Source: Chryseobacterium gallinarum | GTDB lineage: Bacteria > Bacteroidota > Bacteroidia > Flavobacteriales > Weeksellaceae | Length of the DNA: 64,000 bases | Direction: 5' to 3' | Assembly: GCF_001021975.1 (NCBI RefSeq) | Contig: NZ_CP009928.1 | Location: 3,848,001 to 3,912,000, forward strand | Part shown: positions 24,756 through 34,357 of the stretch, in pieces | Position numbering within the stretch: the first letter of the stretch is position 1 | How the letters are laid out: the number at the start of each line of letters is the position of its first letter | The notes under the pieces: model-generated | Told to the model about the DNA's origin: nothing | The model's database searches: none | The model's input: the letters and a program-made list of their open reading frames with translations, nothing else | Made by a program: the position numbers and the translations under genes

Positions 24756-27188
24756 TCACAGTTTCAGCATCCGTTTAATTCTTGCATCCAATCCTTCACT
24801 GGAAAGGGTTTGCCTGAGACTGTCTACCTTTATAGGAAAACTTAAAGGAGTAAAGGAACGGGAATGTTTTAAAACAATCTGAGACTTTTCAATTCTTTTG
24901 AATGCTTCTACTAAACGCTGTTCCTGGAGTTGCATATTGAAGACTTCTGTATAGGCCTGCTTAATGAGAAAATGCCCCGGATCATAATCCTCCAATACTT
25001 TAAAGATCAACCCTGCGGAGCTTTGTAAAGATTTATTGGAGCGCTGCTGTCCTGCATAATTTTGAATGACCATTCCGGAAATTATGGCAATATCCCTGAA
25101 TTTTCTCCTGGCCATTTCTGCAGAATTAATGCTGGCAATCACATCGGTCATTAAATGATCCCTGGTCAGAATCTGCTGGAGATTTTCTTCTGTCAAAGGA
25201 ATTTCTTTATCACTGAACAATTCAAATCCATAATCATTCATCGCCATTGAAAAGGAAATGGGAGCGAGTTTTGAGATCCGGTAAGCAATTAATGCTGCCA
25301 TAACTTCATGCACTAAACGGCCCTCAAAAGGATACATGAATAAATGATAACCTTCGCGGTTTCTGATCAACTCTACCAGAAATTCATCTTCTTTAGGAAT
25401 GTGTGAATTTTCTTCCTGGTTAACAAGCAACGGATGCAAAAATTTCAGCTCTTTTTCTGAAGCTTTAGGATTTAAAGCATGGGAAAGCTTCTCTCTTAAA
25501 AAATGCCCGAGATCCGAGCTTAAAGGTAATCTTCCTCCCAGGTAACTTGGTACGAGTGCTTTTCCCTTTGCTGACCTTACATAAACCGTCATATCTTTAA
25601 TCATGGCCACTTCAAGAGTGCGCCCCGCAAGGATGAATTTTTCTTCTTTTTTTAATTTGGAAATAAAATATTCCTCGATCATTCCTATGTAACCTCCCGA
25701 AATAAACTTTACCTTCAGCATGGCATCGCTTACAATCACTCCCATATTCATCCGGTGAAGCATCGCAATTTTCCGGGAAGTCACTTTATACAACCCATCA
25801 TCCATAATGACAATTTTATGGAATTCCTCATAGTTTTTCAGAACATTTCCACCAATGGTAAGGAATTCCAGGATACTTTTCCATTCTTCATCAAGAATTT
25901 CCCGGAATGCAAACGTATTTTTGATCCTTGTAAAAGTTTCATCAGGGTAGAAGCCATCTCCAACGGCTAACGTCATAAGGAACTGAACCAATACATCAAA
26001 GCATAAAACCTGTGGTTCCCTGGGTTCTACTACTTTTTTCTTTACGGCTTCTTTTAGAGCTGATACCTCAATCAGTTCCAGGGAATGGGTAGGAACGCAA
26101 TAAATTTTGGATGTTTCAAAAGGGGAGTGCCCGCTCCGTCCTGCCCGTTGAAGAAATCTGGCTACCCCTTTAGCCGATCCGATCTGAATGACAGTATCAA
26201 CAGGCTTGAAATCTATTCCTAAATCTAATGACGAAGTGGAAACAACAGCCTTTAGTTTTCCGGAGCTTAAATTTTCTTCAATCCAGATCCGTAAATGCGC
26301 GTCTATAGAGCTATGATGAATAGCTATCTGGCCTGCAAAGTCAGGATAAGCATCCAAAAGCAGCTGATACCACATCTCACTTTGGCTTCTGGTATTGGTA
26401 AAAACAATGGTAGATTTTGATTCCAGGATGATCGGAACGACTTTGTCTGCCAGTTTGTGGCCGAGATGTCCTGCCCAGGGTAAAAGTTCAACTTCATCGG
26501 GAAAAACAGGAATAATATCGATTTTCTTATGTTCTTTAGCCGTAATTTTTGTCTTTTTGACAGGGTAAGGAATTAATACCTCCATAGCCTCGTCAAGATT
26601 TCCGATTGTTGCCGTAATTCCCCATATTTTTAATCCGGGGACGTATTTTCTAAGTTGTGATATCCCCAATTCTACCATTACGCCCCGCTTTGAACCCAGT
26701 AATTCATGCCATTCGTCAACAACAATACATTTCATATTCCTGAAAAATGATTCATGGTTCTTTTGTGCCAGGAGAAGATGAAGGCTTTCGGGAGTTACCA
26801 CCAGGATTTCAGGCATTTTTCTAACCTGCTGCTGTCTCACTTTTGGATCAGTATCGCCATTTCGTACTCCTACAGCCCAGTCCAGCCCGATTTCATCGAT
26901 AGCTTCCTGCATGGCTTTGGCAATATCTTTGGAAAGAGAACGGAGTGGAGTGATCCAGATCATTTTCAGGCCCTTTTTATACTCTTCAGGATGATTCAGG
27001 AAATCCGAAATCAACGCTAAAAAGACCGAGAAGGTTTTTCCGAAACCTGTAGGAGCAATGACCATTCCGCTATATCCTTTTCCGAATTTCTGCCACGTAT
27101 CTACCTGAAATCTGAAAGGAGACATACCTTTATCCGCCATCCATTGCTGAATGATTGCAAACCCGTTCGTATGTTCAAAAGCTGTCAA
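24756..27188 (-). CDS. Ligase-associated DNA damage response DEXH-box helicase (Lhr-like)
   Basis: An 810-residue SF2 helicase related to Lhr. Walker A is APTGFGKT (K51), the DEXH box is VVDEWHELLGSKRG, motif III is ITATIGN, and motif VI is QRAGRSGHSP. The long C-terminal region (LAGRTLEVAMIKDMTVYVRSAKG, LVHEVMAALIAYRISKLAPISFSMAMNDYGFEL) is typical of this subfamily. The start is a TTG one base after the ligase stop; no ATG precedes the conserved core. It works with the neighbouring ligase, exonuclease and PdeM in DNA damage response. Confidence 0.92.
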   Translation of the reverse strand: MTAFEHTNGFAIIQQWMADKGMSPFRFQVDTWQKFGKGYSGMVIAPTGFGKTFSVFLALISDFLNHPEEYKKGLKMIWITPLRSLSKDIAKAMQEAIDEIGLDWAVGVRNGDTDPKVRQQQVRKMPEILVVTPESLHLLLAQKNHESFFRNMKCIVVDEWHELLGSKRGVMVELGISQLRKYVPGLKIWGITATIGNLDEAMEVLIPYPVKKTKITAKEHKKIDIIPVFPDEVELLPWAGHLGHKLADKVVPIILESKSTIVFTNTRSQSEMWYQLLLDAYPDFAGQIAIHHSSIDAHLRIWIEENLSSGKLKAVVSTSSLDLGIDFKPVDTVIQIGSAKGVARFLQRAGRSGHSPFETSKIYCVPTHSLELIEVSALKEAVKKKVVEPREPQVLCFDVLVQFLMTLAVGDGFYPDETFTRIKNTFAFREILDEEWKSILEFLTIGGNVLKNYEEFHKIVIMDDGLYKVTSRKIAMLHRMNMGVIVSDAMLKVKFISGGYIGMIEEYFISKLKKEEKFILAGRTLEVAMIKDMTVYVRSAKGKALVPSYLGGRLPLSSDLGHFLREKLSHALNPKASEKELKFLHPLLVNQEENSHIPKEDEFLVELIRNREGYHLFMYPFEGRLVHEVMAALIAYRISKLAPISFSMAMNDYGFELFSDKEIPLTEENLQQILTRDHLMTDVIASINSAEMARRKFRDIAIISGMVIQNYAGQQRSNKSLQSSAGLIFKVLEDYDPGHFLIKQAYTEVFNMQLQEQRLVEAFKRIEKSQIVLKHSRSFTPLSFPIKVDSLRQTLSSEGLDARIKRMLKL

Positions 27189-27189
27189 A

Positions 27190-28770
27190 TTATGAGATTA
27201 ATTTTTTGATTTCTTCAAGGTTGTCAATATCATTAACTGTTTTGTCTTTCCGCCAGCGGACAATCCTGGGAAACCGCAGGGCCACACCACTTTTATGACG
27301 GTTGCTTAAAGCGATTCCTTCAAAAGCAATTTCAAAAACAAGTTCTGCTTTTACGGTTCGTACAGGGCCAAACTTTTCCAGTGCATTTTTAGTAACAAAC
27401 CGGCTCACTTCCATAATTTCTTTATCTGTCAGTCCGGAATAGGCTTTTGCAATAGTCACCAGAGCATCTCCGTTTTTGACTGCAAAAGTATAATCCGTAT
27501 AGTAGGCACTTCGTCTGCCGCTTCCTTTCTGGGCATAGATTAAAACAGCATCAATGGTAAACGGATTGACTTTCCATTTCCACCAGTCACCCTTTTTCCT
27601 GCCGGAATGGTACGGGGAATTTTTTTGTTTCAGCATGAGTCCTTCACTATTGATTTCCCTAGAGCTTTCCCTGATCTGATGAAGATCATCCCACTTTTCA
27701 AAATTAATATTCCGGGAAAGTTTTATATTTTTAGGAGCTTCATTTAATAGCAGCTCTTCAAGCATCGCTCTTCTTGCAGAAACCGGTTTCTCCCTCAGGT
27801 CATGTCCTTCAAGTTCCAGAAGATCATAAACAAATACCTCAGCCGGAATTTCAGCAAGCATTTTCTTACTTAAAGTTTTCCTGTTTAATCTTTTTTGTAA
27901 ATCACTAAAATTCAATATGATATTGTCTCTTACTGCAAGTATTTCTCCATCTAAAACAAAATCGCTTTTCATTGCACTTACAGCCTCTTTAATTTCAGGG
28001 AATTGTTCCGTTACCAGTTCTTCACCCCGTGACCAGATAAAGACTTCATCATTCCTCCTGATAATCTGCCCACGTATCCCGTCCCACTTATATTCGGCTT
28101 GCCATTCATCAGGCTCACCAAGGTCTTTAAGCTCTTTTTCCAACGGGTATGCCAGGCAGAAAGGATAGGGCTTAGAATTATCCGGATTGATATTTTCTGC
28201 TGAAATGAGATCATTAAAAGACACTTCACCGGGTTGCCATTTTCCCATCAGGCTGTGCATCAGGGTGCTGGATTCCTGTCCTGAAAATTTTGTAAGGGCA
28301 TTGATTAATGTCTTTGCTGATACCCCGATACGAAAGCTGCCGCCTATAAGTTTATTAAAGATCAAACGCTCTGTATAATCCAAACCGTTCCACGATTTCA
28401 ATACAAACTCTTTTTTCTGAATTTCAGCTTTATTTTTTAAATCAACAATAGCATTCATCCATTGTGCAAGGGTATATTCAATTTTTTCCTGTGGTGGAGG
28501 GAGGATGAGTGACAAGGTCTCTCCAAGATCTCCTACAGAAGAATAACTTTCCTGAAACAGCCAGAACGGGAGTTTTGTGATTTCAAGTGCCCATTCTTTC
28601 ATAGAGTTGGTACCTACATTCCTCTTAGGTCTTTTTCCTGTAAAAAGAGCGATAAACCAGACTTTATCTTCATCCGGAGCTCGTTCCAGATAATCAATAA
28701 TAGCCTCAATTTTGGCGTTCGTTCTATTGGTAGTCTCCAGGGCATTGATAAGCTCTGCAAAATGTTTCAT
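27190..28770 (-). CDS. ATP-dependent DNA ligase (ligase-associated damage response type)
   Basis: A 526-residue LigB-type ligase with an N-terminal alpha-helical DNA-binding domain, an adenylation domain with nucleotidyl lysine K228 (EYKWDGIRGQ), DGEILAV, EGLMLKQ and WWKWK motifs, and a C-terminal OB fold (ELVFEIAFEGI, SGVALRFPRIVRWR). It seals nicks with ATP and is distinct from LigD at the window start. Its ATG overlaps the exonuclease stop by 4 bases, and its stop is one base from the helicase start, so the three genes are translationally coupled. Confidence 0.94.
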   Translation of the reverse strand: MKHFAELINALETTNRTNAKIEAIIDYLERAPDEDKVWFIALFTGKRPKRNVGTNSMKEWALEITKLPFWLFQESYSSVGDLGETLSLILPPPQEKIEYTLAQWMNAIVDLKNKAEIQKKEFVLKSWNGLDYTERLIFNKLIGGSFRIGVSAKTLINALTKFSGQESSTLMHSLMGKWQPGEVSFNDLISAENINPDNSKPYPFCLAYPLEKELKDLGEPDEWQAEYKWDGIRGQIIRRNDEVFIWSRGEELVTEQFPEIKEAVSAMKSDFVLDGEILAVRDNIILNFSDLQKRLNRKTLSKKMLAEIPAEVFVYDLLELEGHDLREKPVSARRAMLEELLLNEAPKNIKLSRNINFEKWDDLHQIRESSREINSEGLMLKQKNSPYHSGRKKGDWWKWKVNPFTIDAVLIYAQKGSGRRSAYYTDYTFAVKNGDALVTIAKAYSGLTDKEIMEVSRFVTKNALEKFGPVRTVKAELVFEIAFEGIALSNRHKSGVALRFPRIVRWRKDKTVNDIDNLEEIKKLIS

Positions 28771-29789
28771 GATTCAGGGTTTTCAATGATTTCTTTTTCT
28801 GATTCTTCTTCATCCTCACCAAATAGCGTTTCTACTACATCTGCATTCACTCCGATTTCGTTCAGGTATTTTGAAAATATTTCAGTCTGACCATGAGTAA
28901 CATGTACTATTTCAGCTTCTGTTGCTTTTACAGTCTCCAGGAGCCCTTTCCAATCTGCATGATCACTCATAGCAAAACCGGCATCTGCACTCCGCCATCT
29001 CCGGGCACCCCGTACCTGCATCCAGCCGGAACATATTGCCGTTGCATGATCCGGAATTTTTTTGATAGTATTACTGTCCAGCAAAGCAGGAGGAACTATT
29101 ACAATTTCATGTTCCATTTCCTTTGGACGTTCTTTAAAGTCAGCGACGGTATAATCCGGGAGATCAATGCCCACTGTTTCAAAAGCTTCATTGAGCTTTC
29201 CGATGGATTGATGAACATATATTTTTCCCAATCCTTCTACAGCTTTCATAATCCGTTGGGCTTTTCCCAGTGAATAGCCGATAAACACAGATGTTTTATT
29301 GTTCTCGCGGTTTTTCAGTACCCAGTTTTGGAGTTTTTTGTTGAGATCTTCAACTTCCAGCCAGTTATAGATAGGCAGAGCAAAAGTACTCTCCGTAACA
29401 AATTCATTGCATTTTACCAGTTCAAAAGGAGTGCTCAATCCATCATGCTGAACTTTATAGTCTCCGGAAATCACAGTAATATATCCTTTATATTCAAGCC
29501 TTATTTGTGCTGAACCAATAATGTGGCCCGCCGGATGAAGAGAAAGCTGAACACCGTTTACCATTATTATTTCACCATATTCCACACTCTGGCATTGGAT
29601 GTCTGTTCCAATTCTCTGATGCAGAATAGGCTTGGTAAAATGGTGGCAGAGGTATTTTTTCATTCCCCACCGGGCATGATCTGCGTGGCCATGGGTAATG
29701 ACTGCCATATCGACAGGCCTCCACGGGTCTATATAGAATTTTCCTTGGGGACAATAAATACCTTTATTAGTAAGTGTGATTAGTTTCAA
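28767..29789 (-). CDS. Ligase-associated DNA damage response exonuclease (MBL/beta-CASP fold)
   Basis: A 340-residue metallo-beta-lactamase/beta-CASP nuclease related to SNM1 and YSH1. The signature HGHADHA gives H33, H35, D37 and H38. Further conserved parts are HPAGHIIGSAQI, ISGDYKV, CSGWMQVRGARRWRSADAGFAMSDHADW and HVTHGQTEIFSKYL. The C-terminus is acidic. It is the first gene of the repair cluster; the 124 bp before the next upstream gene (PPC protein) probably hold the promoter. Confidence 0.93.
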   Translation of the reverse strand: MKLITLTNKGIYCPQGKFYIDPWRPVDMAVITHGHADHARWGMKKYLCHHFTKPILHQRIGTDIQCQSVEYGEIIMVNGVQLSLHPAGHIIGSAQIRLEYKGYITVISGDYKVQHDGLSTPFELVKCNEFVTESTFALPIYNWLEVEDLNKKLQNWVLKNRENNKTSVFIGYSLGKAQRIMKAVEGLGKIYVHQSIGKLNEAFETVGIDLPDYTVADFKERPKEMEHEIVIVPPALLDSNTIKKIPDHATAICSGWMQVRGARRWRSADAGFAMSDHADWKGLLETVKATEAEIVHVTHGQTEIFSKYLNEIGVNADVVETLFGEDEEESEKEIIENPES

Positions 29790-29913
29790 TGGTGTGATTT
29801 GTTTTAATTAGCCTTCAAAAACTTCACCAAATTACGATAAACTGTTGATTTTTTTTAAATTTTAGACAAAGTCGGCGATGATCAATTCGTTATAAATAAA
29901 GAACTTTTCTGAA

Positions 29914-30369
29914 TTACTTTTCAAAATCATAGAGGTTGATCCCGGTTTCTTCATCTTTCACTTTTATAACTCTTGTATTTAACGGGTAAAAAATAAATTC
30001 AGCTGCTCCCCGGACTGTAGCGTCTAAAAGGTGACCTGCGAGGGCAGTGTAATCTTCTCGTCCCAGGGTAATATGCAAGTGAAGCAGTGGATTGCCTTCT
30101 ATTTCAGAAACATTTCCGGAAATATTGGTCACTTCCATTTGCTCTTTGAAAGTTTTGTCTACATAATTTTTTGTAGAAGGATTAAAAAACCTTAAGGTTG
30201 CTTCACTTACGGCACCAATTCCTGTTACTTCACCTGCTGTAATGTGTTGATTTTTAATAAAATCCGTTAATGTCTCAACGATTTTGGATTTATTTCTGAC
30301 ACTTACGATATATGCAAACTCTACTTTTCTTGCGGACCAATTATTTCCTTTGAGGTTTTGTGTATTCAT
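29914..30369 (-). CDS. PPC domain protein (DUF296, PD1-like)
   Basis: A 151-residue PPC (plant and prokaryote conserved) domain, a trimeric fold that in plants is coupled to AT-hook DNA-binding proteins. Motifs: NKSKIVETLTDFIKNQHITAGEVTGIGAVSEATLRFF, NPLLHLHITLG and GHLLDATVRGAAEFIFY. The histidines in LHLHITL and GHL could bind metal. Function in bacteria is unknown, and there is no AT hook. The ATG at 30369 is preferred over an upstream start that adds a non-conserved 16-residue leader. Confidence 0.88.
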   Translation of the reverse strand: MNTQNLKGNNWSARKVEFAYIVSVRNKSKIVETLTDFIKNQHITAGEVTGIGAVSEATLRFFNPSTKNYVDKTFKEQMEVTNISGNVSEIEGNPLLHLHITLGREDYTALAGHLLDATVRGAAEFIFYPLNTRVIKVKDEETGINLYDFEK

Positions 30370-30563
30370 GATGAACGATTTATAGTTAAAAATAAGCCGT
30401 AAAACAGACCGAAACATTTACAGATGAAATCTCCGGTAAATGCATGCAATAATTATGCTTTATTACTGGTTTAAACAAAAAATACTGTGTCAATACAAAG
30501 TTTCTATGACCGGAACACCGGAAATTAATGAAAATTACGGAAATTTGCAGCAAATAAGAAGTA

Positions 30564-31193
30564 ATGAAGATTGTAGACATTGAAAGCTGGAACAGGAAAG
30601 AACACTTTGAATTTTTTTCCGGTATGGCAAACCCATACTTTGGATTTACAACTGAAGTAGATTGTACAAAGGCCTATGATATTGCCAAAGAAAAAGGATA
30701 TTCCTTTTTTGCGTATTACTTTCACAAGTCCATGGTGGCTGCTAATTCTGTAGATGAATTAAAGCTTAGGATTCTGGATGGCCAGGTAGTTCAGTTTGAT
30801 ACCGTTCATGCCGGAAGTACAATCGGAAGGCCGGATGGAACATTTGGCTTTTCATTTACCCATTTTTCGGCAGACTTTGAAGTTTTTAATACTTCTTTGC
30901 AGAAAGAAATACAGGAGGTACACGCATCTACGGGATTAAGGTTAAGCAACAACAGATTGGGCAAAGACCATATCAGGCATACAACAATTCCCTGGAACTC
31001 CTTTAGTGCTATTGTCCATCCTACTGATTTCAACACGAATGAATCCGTACCCAAAATATCCTTTGGAAAATTTAGTATCCGGGATGGAAGGAAATATCTT
31101 CCGGTTTCCATTGAAGCCCACCACGGGTTGGCAGACGGAATTCATCTCGCAAAATATGTGGAGGCATTTCAGAAAGAGCTCAACAGAGAATGA
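30564..31193 (+). CDS. CatA-like O-acetyltransferase (chloramphenicol acetyltransferase family)
   Basis: A 209-residue trimeric CAT-fold protein. The catalytic block EAHHGLADGIHL contains H187 and D191, matching the HHAxxDG(x)H signature. The N-terminal WNRKEHFEFF matches the family too. Similar proteins are encoded in the chromosomes of many Flavobacteriales, and this copy has no mobile-element context, so chloramphenicol resistance should not be assumed. Monocistronic; it is convergent with the MBL hydrolase gene, with a TTGAATT/AATTCAA hairpin at the junction (31204-31228). Confidence 0.85.
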   Translation: MKIVDIESWNRKEHFEFFSGMANPYFGFTTEVDCTKAYDIAKEKGYSFFAYYFHKSMVAANSVDELKLRILDGQVVQFDTVHAGSTIGRPDGTFGFSFTHFSADFEVFNTSLQKEIQEVHASTGLRLSNNRLGKDHIRHTTIPWNSFSAIVHPTDFNTNESVPKISFGKFSIRDGRKYLPVSIEAHHGLADGIHLAKYVEAFQKELNRE

Positions 31194-31216
31194 TGAGCCA
31201 GATTTGAATTCTATTG

Positions 31217-31948
31217 TTAAAATTCAATAATCGCTTTATCAAGATCATGATAAAGCAGTATTTTCCAATGGTTTTCCCTGGCTTCTTTTTCCCACTGCAG
31301 CCTCAGTGACATTGCTTTTCTTCCGTCAAAATCAGTTTTATACGCCAGATGGTATTTTAAGTAAGAGGCCTGTGGAAGATCATCAGCCCCATAGAATACG
31401 GTTTCCCCGTCTTCTCTGATCCAGAAAACCTGCATGAAAGGCGTATGTCCTCCTGCCACTTCATAGGATATTTCGTCTGTGATCTGCCCTTGATCTTTCT
31501 CCATCCAAACAACATTGGGTAATTGAACCAGTTTTTCCAGTATATCAAAATCAAAAGAAGGATTTCCTTTATTTTCCATGGCAAAGTCCAGCTCTCTCCT
31601 CTGTATGTACATTTTTGCATTGGGAAAGGCAGCTTCAAAGCCATCAGTCGTAATTTTTACGGCTCCTTCAATATGGTCTTTATGCAGATGAGAGAACAGG
31701 ATCTTCGTAATCCGGTCCGGATTTATTTTTTCCTTTTCAAGAATTCCGGAGATCACTGAAGTTCCATCATTATTTTTCCAGCCAATGCCTGCGTCCAAAA
31801 GAATATAATCGTTTCTGGTGATGATAAGGAAGGGCTGTACAGCCATTTTAATTCCTGTAACAGTTTCAAAGTTTTCTTCAGTTAAAAGAGTAAAATCTTT
31901 GGTTTTGCTTGTTGAGAAATTGCCTTCTTTGAGTGGAATGATTTTCAT
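31217..31948 (-). CDS. MBL-fold metallo-hydrolase
   Basis: A 243-residue metallo-beta-lactamase-fold hydrolase. Metal motif SHLHKDH (H87, H89, D91, H92), the third ligand region GGHTPFMQVF, FYGADDLP and the last histidine in LLYHD. It is the lactonase/glyoxalase-like subgroup, but the substrate is unknown. The ATG at 31948 is preferred over one 16 codons upstream because the added residues are not family-like. Confidence 0.88.
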   Translation of the reverse strand: MKIIPLKEGNFSTSKTKDFTLLTEENFETVTGIKMAVQPFLIITRNDYILLDAGIGWKNNDGTSVISGILEKEKINPDRITKILFSHLHKDHIEGAVKITTDGFEAAFPNAKMYIQRRELDFAMENKGNPSFDFDILEKLVQLPNVVWMEKDQGQITDEISYEVAGGHTPFMQVFWIREDGETVFYGADDLPQASYLKYHLAYKTDFDGRKAMSLRLQWEKEARENHWKILLYHDLDKAIIEF

Positions 31949-32031
31949 GCTGCAAATTTCTTTAATATTTCTAAAAATCAACCCATTTTTCATCAATATA
32001 AATGATCAACAAAAACAATCAGACAAAAGGT

Positions 32032-32790
32032 TTACCAGCTATTCAGGCCATCTTCCAGGGCTCTGGTATAATTGATCTGATCAAAAGAGTAGAGATCAGG
32101 GGACTTATGAGCACCGCCCCGTCTTTGTTCATCAAGTTTTCTCAGGACTCCTGAATTTTTGATCTTTTTATAAAAGTTTCCACGATTGAGTTTTTTACCT
32201 AGTATGGCTTCATATAATTTTTGCAGTTCAGGAAAGGTAAACTTCTCGGGCAGAAGATTGTAGCCAATGGGTTTATACGAAATCTTTTCACGTAAAGTAA
32301 GCAAAGCCTTTTCGATTATTTCCCTGTGATCCATGGCAAGCTCAATCTCCGGAAGCTGTTTTAAATAAATCCATTCGCAGGTTTCGCTGATTTCATCTGC
32401 AACAGGATAGATTTCGGAGGAATTGTACAGGGCATAGTAGCCCACAGAAATAAATCTTTGTTTCTGAAACAAGGTATCATCAAAATCTTCGAAGTAATAT
32501 TCACTTCTGTTTTTCTTTCCGAATATTCCAAATTCTTCAAGAAAAACATTAGTTACTCCCGTTCTGGATTTTAATATTCTGATAACGGCTTCATCCAGGT
32601 CTTCATCTTTTCTTACATAGCCGCCCGGAAGCATCCATTGTTTTCTGTAATGCATTTTTGCCAGCAGCACTTTCAGTTCGTTCTGATCAAAGCCAAAAAC
32701 GACCGGATCTGCAGAAATATGAGGGAGGTAAATTTCTTTTGCTTCAACAGATCTTTTGAGAATCTGTTCTTTAGAATCCATTTCATTCAT
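32032..32790 (-). CDS. NrtR-like regulator (degenerate Nudix domain plus winged helix)
   Basis: A 252-residue protein: an N-terminal Nudix-fold domain (VFGFDQNELKVLLAKMHYRKQWMLPGGYV) and a C-terminal winged helix (YKPIGYNLLPEKFTFPELQKLYEAILGKKLNRGNFYKKI). The Nudix box reads GGYVRKDEDLDEAVIRILKSRTGV; the catalytic REUXEE part has become RILKSRT, so hydrolysis is probably lost and the domain senses a ligand. NrtR/AraR-type proteins in Bacteroidota control NAD or pentose metabolism. It is divergent from the MFS gene at 33028, a likely target. ATG 32790 or 32781. Confidence 0.88.
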   Translation of the reverse strand: MNEMDSKEQILKRSVEAKEIYLPHISADPVVFGFDQNELKVLLAKMHYRKQWMLPGGYVRKDEDLDEAVIRILKSRTGVTNVFLEEFGIFGKKNRSEYYFEDFDDTLFQKQRFISVGYYALYNSSEIYPVADEISETCEWIYLKQLPEIELAMDHREIIEKALLTLREKISYKPIGYNLLPEKFTFPELQKLYEAILGKKLNRGNFYKKIKNSGVLRKLDEQRRGGAHKSPDLYSFDQINYTRALEDGLNSW

Positions 32791-32930
32791 AAAAAACTGT
32801 GTTATTACAAATGTAAAGAAAATGAAATAACAATTTGAAAAATACTTGATTGAGGTGTAGTAAAGAAAAAGATATTTTGTTGCCCGACATTAATTTTGTG
32901 TTACAGCCGGTTATTTTTTGTTAAAATGAT

Positions 32931-32996
32931 TACCTTTGATTCCTTAAAATCAGTAGATTTTGAATAGAAGATTTATTGATATCAACTATTCAAAAT
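32931..32996 (+). promoter_or_regulatory. -7 box and leader inverted repeat before the MFS gene
   Basis: A TACCTTTG -7 box (32931-32938) is followed by a perfect 11-bp inverted repeat, ATTTTGAATAG (32957-32967) and CTATTCAAAAT (32986-32996), in the predicted 5' leader. It could be an operator for the divergent NrtR-like regulator or an RNA hairpin. Confidence 0.5.
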
Positions 32997-33027
32997 ACTT
33001 TTTATCCAATAAAATTTTAAATGTAAC

Positions 33028-34212
33028 ATGCAGGTGAATTCTTCCAACGGTATTTCCCGGACTGTAATCTGGTTGATGGCCATTATTTCAGGACTTGTAG
33101 TCGCAAACAATTATTACAACCAGCCTTTACTGGCTCTTATTTCCGAAGATCTTAAGGTTTCTGAAAGTGCGGCAAGCCGGATTTCCGTACTTACGCAGAT
33201 TGGGTACGCGCTGGGATTATTGCTGATTGTACCGCTCGGGGATAAATTTTTCCGTAAGAAATTAATTCTGATAGACCTGTTTCTTGTCTTCGGTTCCCTG
33301 CTATGGATGACTTTTGCCGATCAGTTATGGATGCTGTATGCTGCCAGCTTGTTGATTGGAGCTACTTCTGTTATTCCACAGCTCTTCGTTCCCATTGCTG
33401 CCGAATTATCAACAGATAAGGAGAAATCCTCCAATATCGGATTGGTGATGTCCGGACTGTTGTTAGGGATTCTTCTTTCCCGTTTCATAGGAGGGATAGT
33501 AGGGGAAATCTGGGGATGGAGAGCTATGTTTGGTATTGCCGCAGGACTCATGGTCCTGGTATGGCTGGCAGTGTATAAAATGCTACCAGAGCTGCACCCT
33601 AATTTCAAAGGAACCTACAGAGAATTAATGCAATCTGTGATTCATCTTGCCAGGACTCAGCCTATTCTTCAACTGGCATCTTTCCGTGGGGCTATGGCTT
33701 TCGGATCCATGTGTGCTTTATTTACGACATTGGTATTTCATATGGAGAAGCCACCGTTTAACGCAGGATCTTCCGTAGTCGGAAGTTTTGGACTGGCAGG
33801 AGCTGTGGGGGCATTGGCAGCGGCAAAAGTGGGTGCACTTCAGAAATACTTAGACCTTAACAGGATTATCTTGTATTCTTTATTGATTGTGATAGGGAGC
33901 TGGGGCTTTACTTATTTTGCAGGAGAAACCTATTGGGGACTTATTGTAGGAGTTATCCTTGTGGATCTCGGGGTACAGTCAAGCCATATTATGAATCAAA
34001 CCAATTATTTCCTGATTAAATCCAATGCTGTCAACAGGTTGAATACGGTGTATATGGTTTCTTATTTTATTGGAGGTTCACTGGGGACCTGGCTGGCTTC
34101 TATTGCATGGCAAAAGGCACAATGGCCAGGAGTATGTTTTGTAGGGGCAACTTTCGGGGTATTGGGGCTTATTGCACACATCGTGTTCTGTAACAAGGTA
34201 AACAAAGCATAA
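33028..34212 (+). CDS. MFS transporter
   Basis: A 394-residue, 12-helix major facilitator. Features: NNYYNQPLLALIS in helix 1, the loop 2-3 motif PLGDKFFRKKLI (GDxxxRK type A), a second-half VVGSFGLAGAVGALAAAKVG and IMNQTNYFLIKSNAVNRLNTVYMVSYFIGGSLG. It resembles the YnfM/arabinose-efflux-like groups. It is transcribed away from the NrtR-like regulator with a 237-bp gap that contains its promoter and an inverted repeat. Substrate unknown. Confidence 0.92.
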   Translation: MQVNSSNGISRTVIWLMAIISGLVVANNYYNQPLLALISEDLKVSESAASRISVLTQIGYALGLLLIVPLGDKFFRKKLILIDLFLVFGSLLWMTFADQLWMLYAASLLIGATSVIPQLFVPIAAELSTDKEKSSNIGLVMSGLLLGILLSRFIGGIVGEIWGWRAMFGIAAGLMVLVWLAVYKMLPELHPNFKGTYRELMQSVIHLARTQPILQLASFRGAMAFGSMCALFTTLVFHMEKPPFNAGSSVVGSFGLAGAVGALAAAKVGALQKYLDLNRIILYSLLIVIGSWGFTYFAGETYWGLIVGVILVDLGVQSSHIMNQTNYFLIKSNAVNRLNTVYMVSYFIGGSLGTWLASIAWQKAQWPGVCFVGATFGVLGLIAHIVFCNKVNKA

Positions 34213-34295
34213 TGGCCTTGATTTTTGCATATAAATAGGTAAATAATCATAACAAAACGAAGTAAAATAGGTGAGACACTTAATTGTAATAAAAC

Positions 34296-34326
34296 TTGTT
34301 ACATTAAATAAAATGCACTAAATTTG
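34296..34326 (+). promoter_or_regulatory. Consensus Bacteroidota promoter of the DsbA-like gene
   Basis: TTG (34296-34298), 20 bp, then TAAATTTG (34319-34326): an exact match to the TTG-N~20-TAnnTTTG pattern, placed about 25 bp before the expected leader and 32 bp before the ATG. Confidence 0.7.
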
Positions 34327-34357
34327 CAGGGTAAATTCGTTAATACAATATTCAATT

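Noticed and set aside
30564..31193. Acquired chloramphenicol resistance gene
   Set aside because: The CAT fold is clear, but there is no mobile context and similar chromosomal genes are common in flavobacteria; resistance cannot be claimed.
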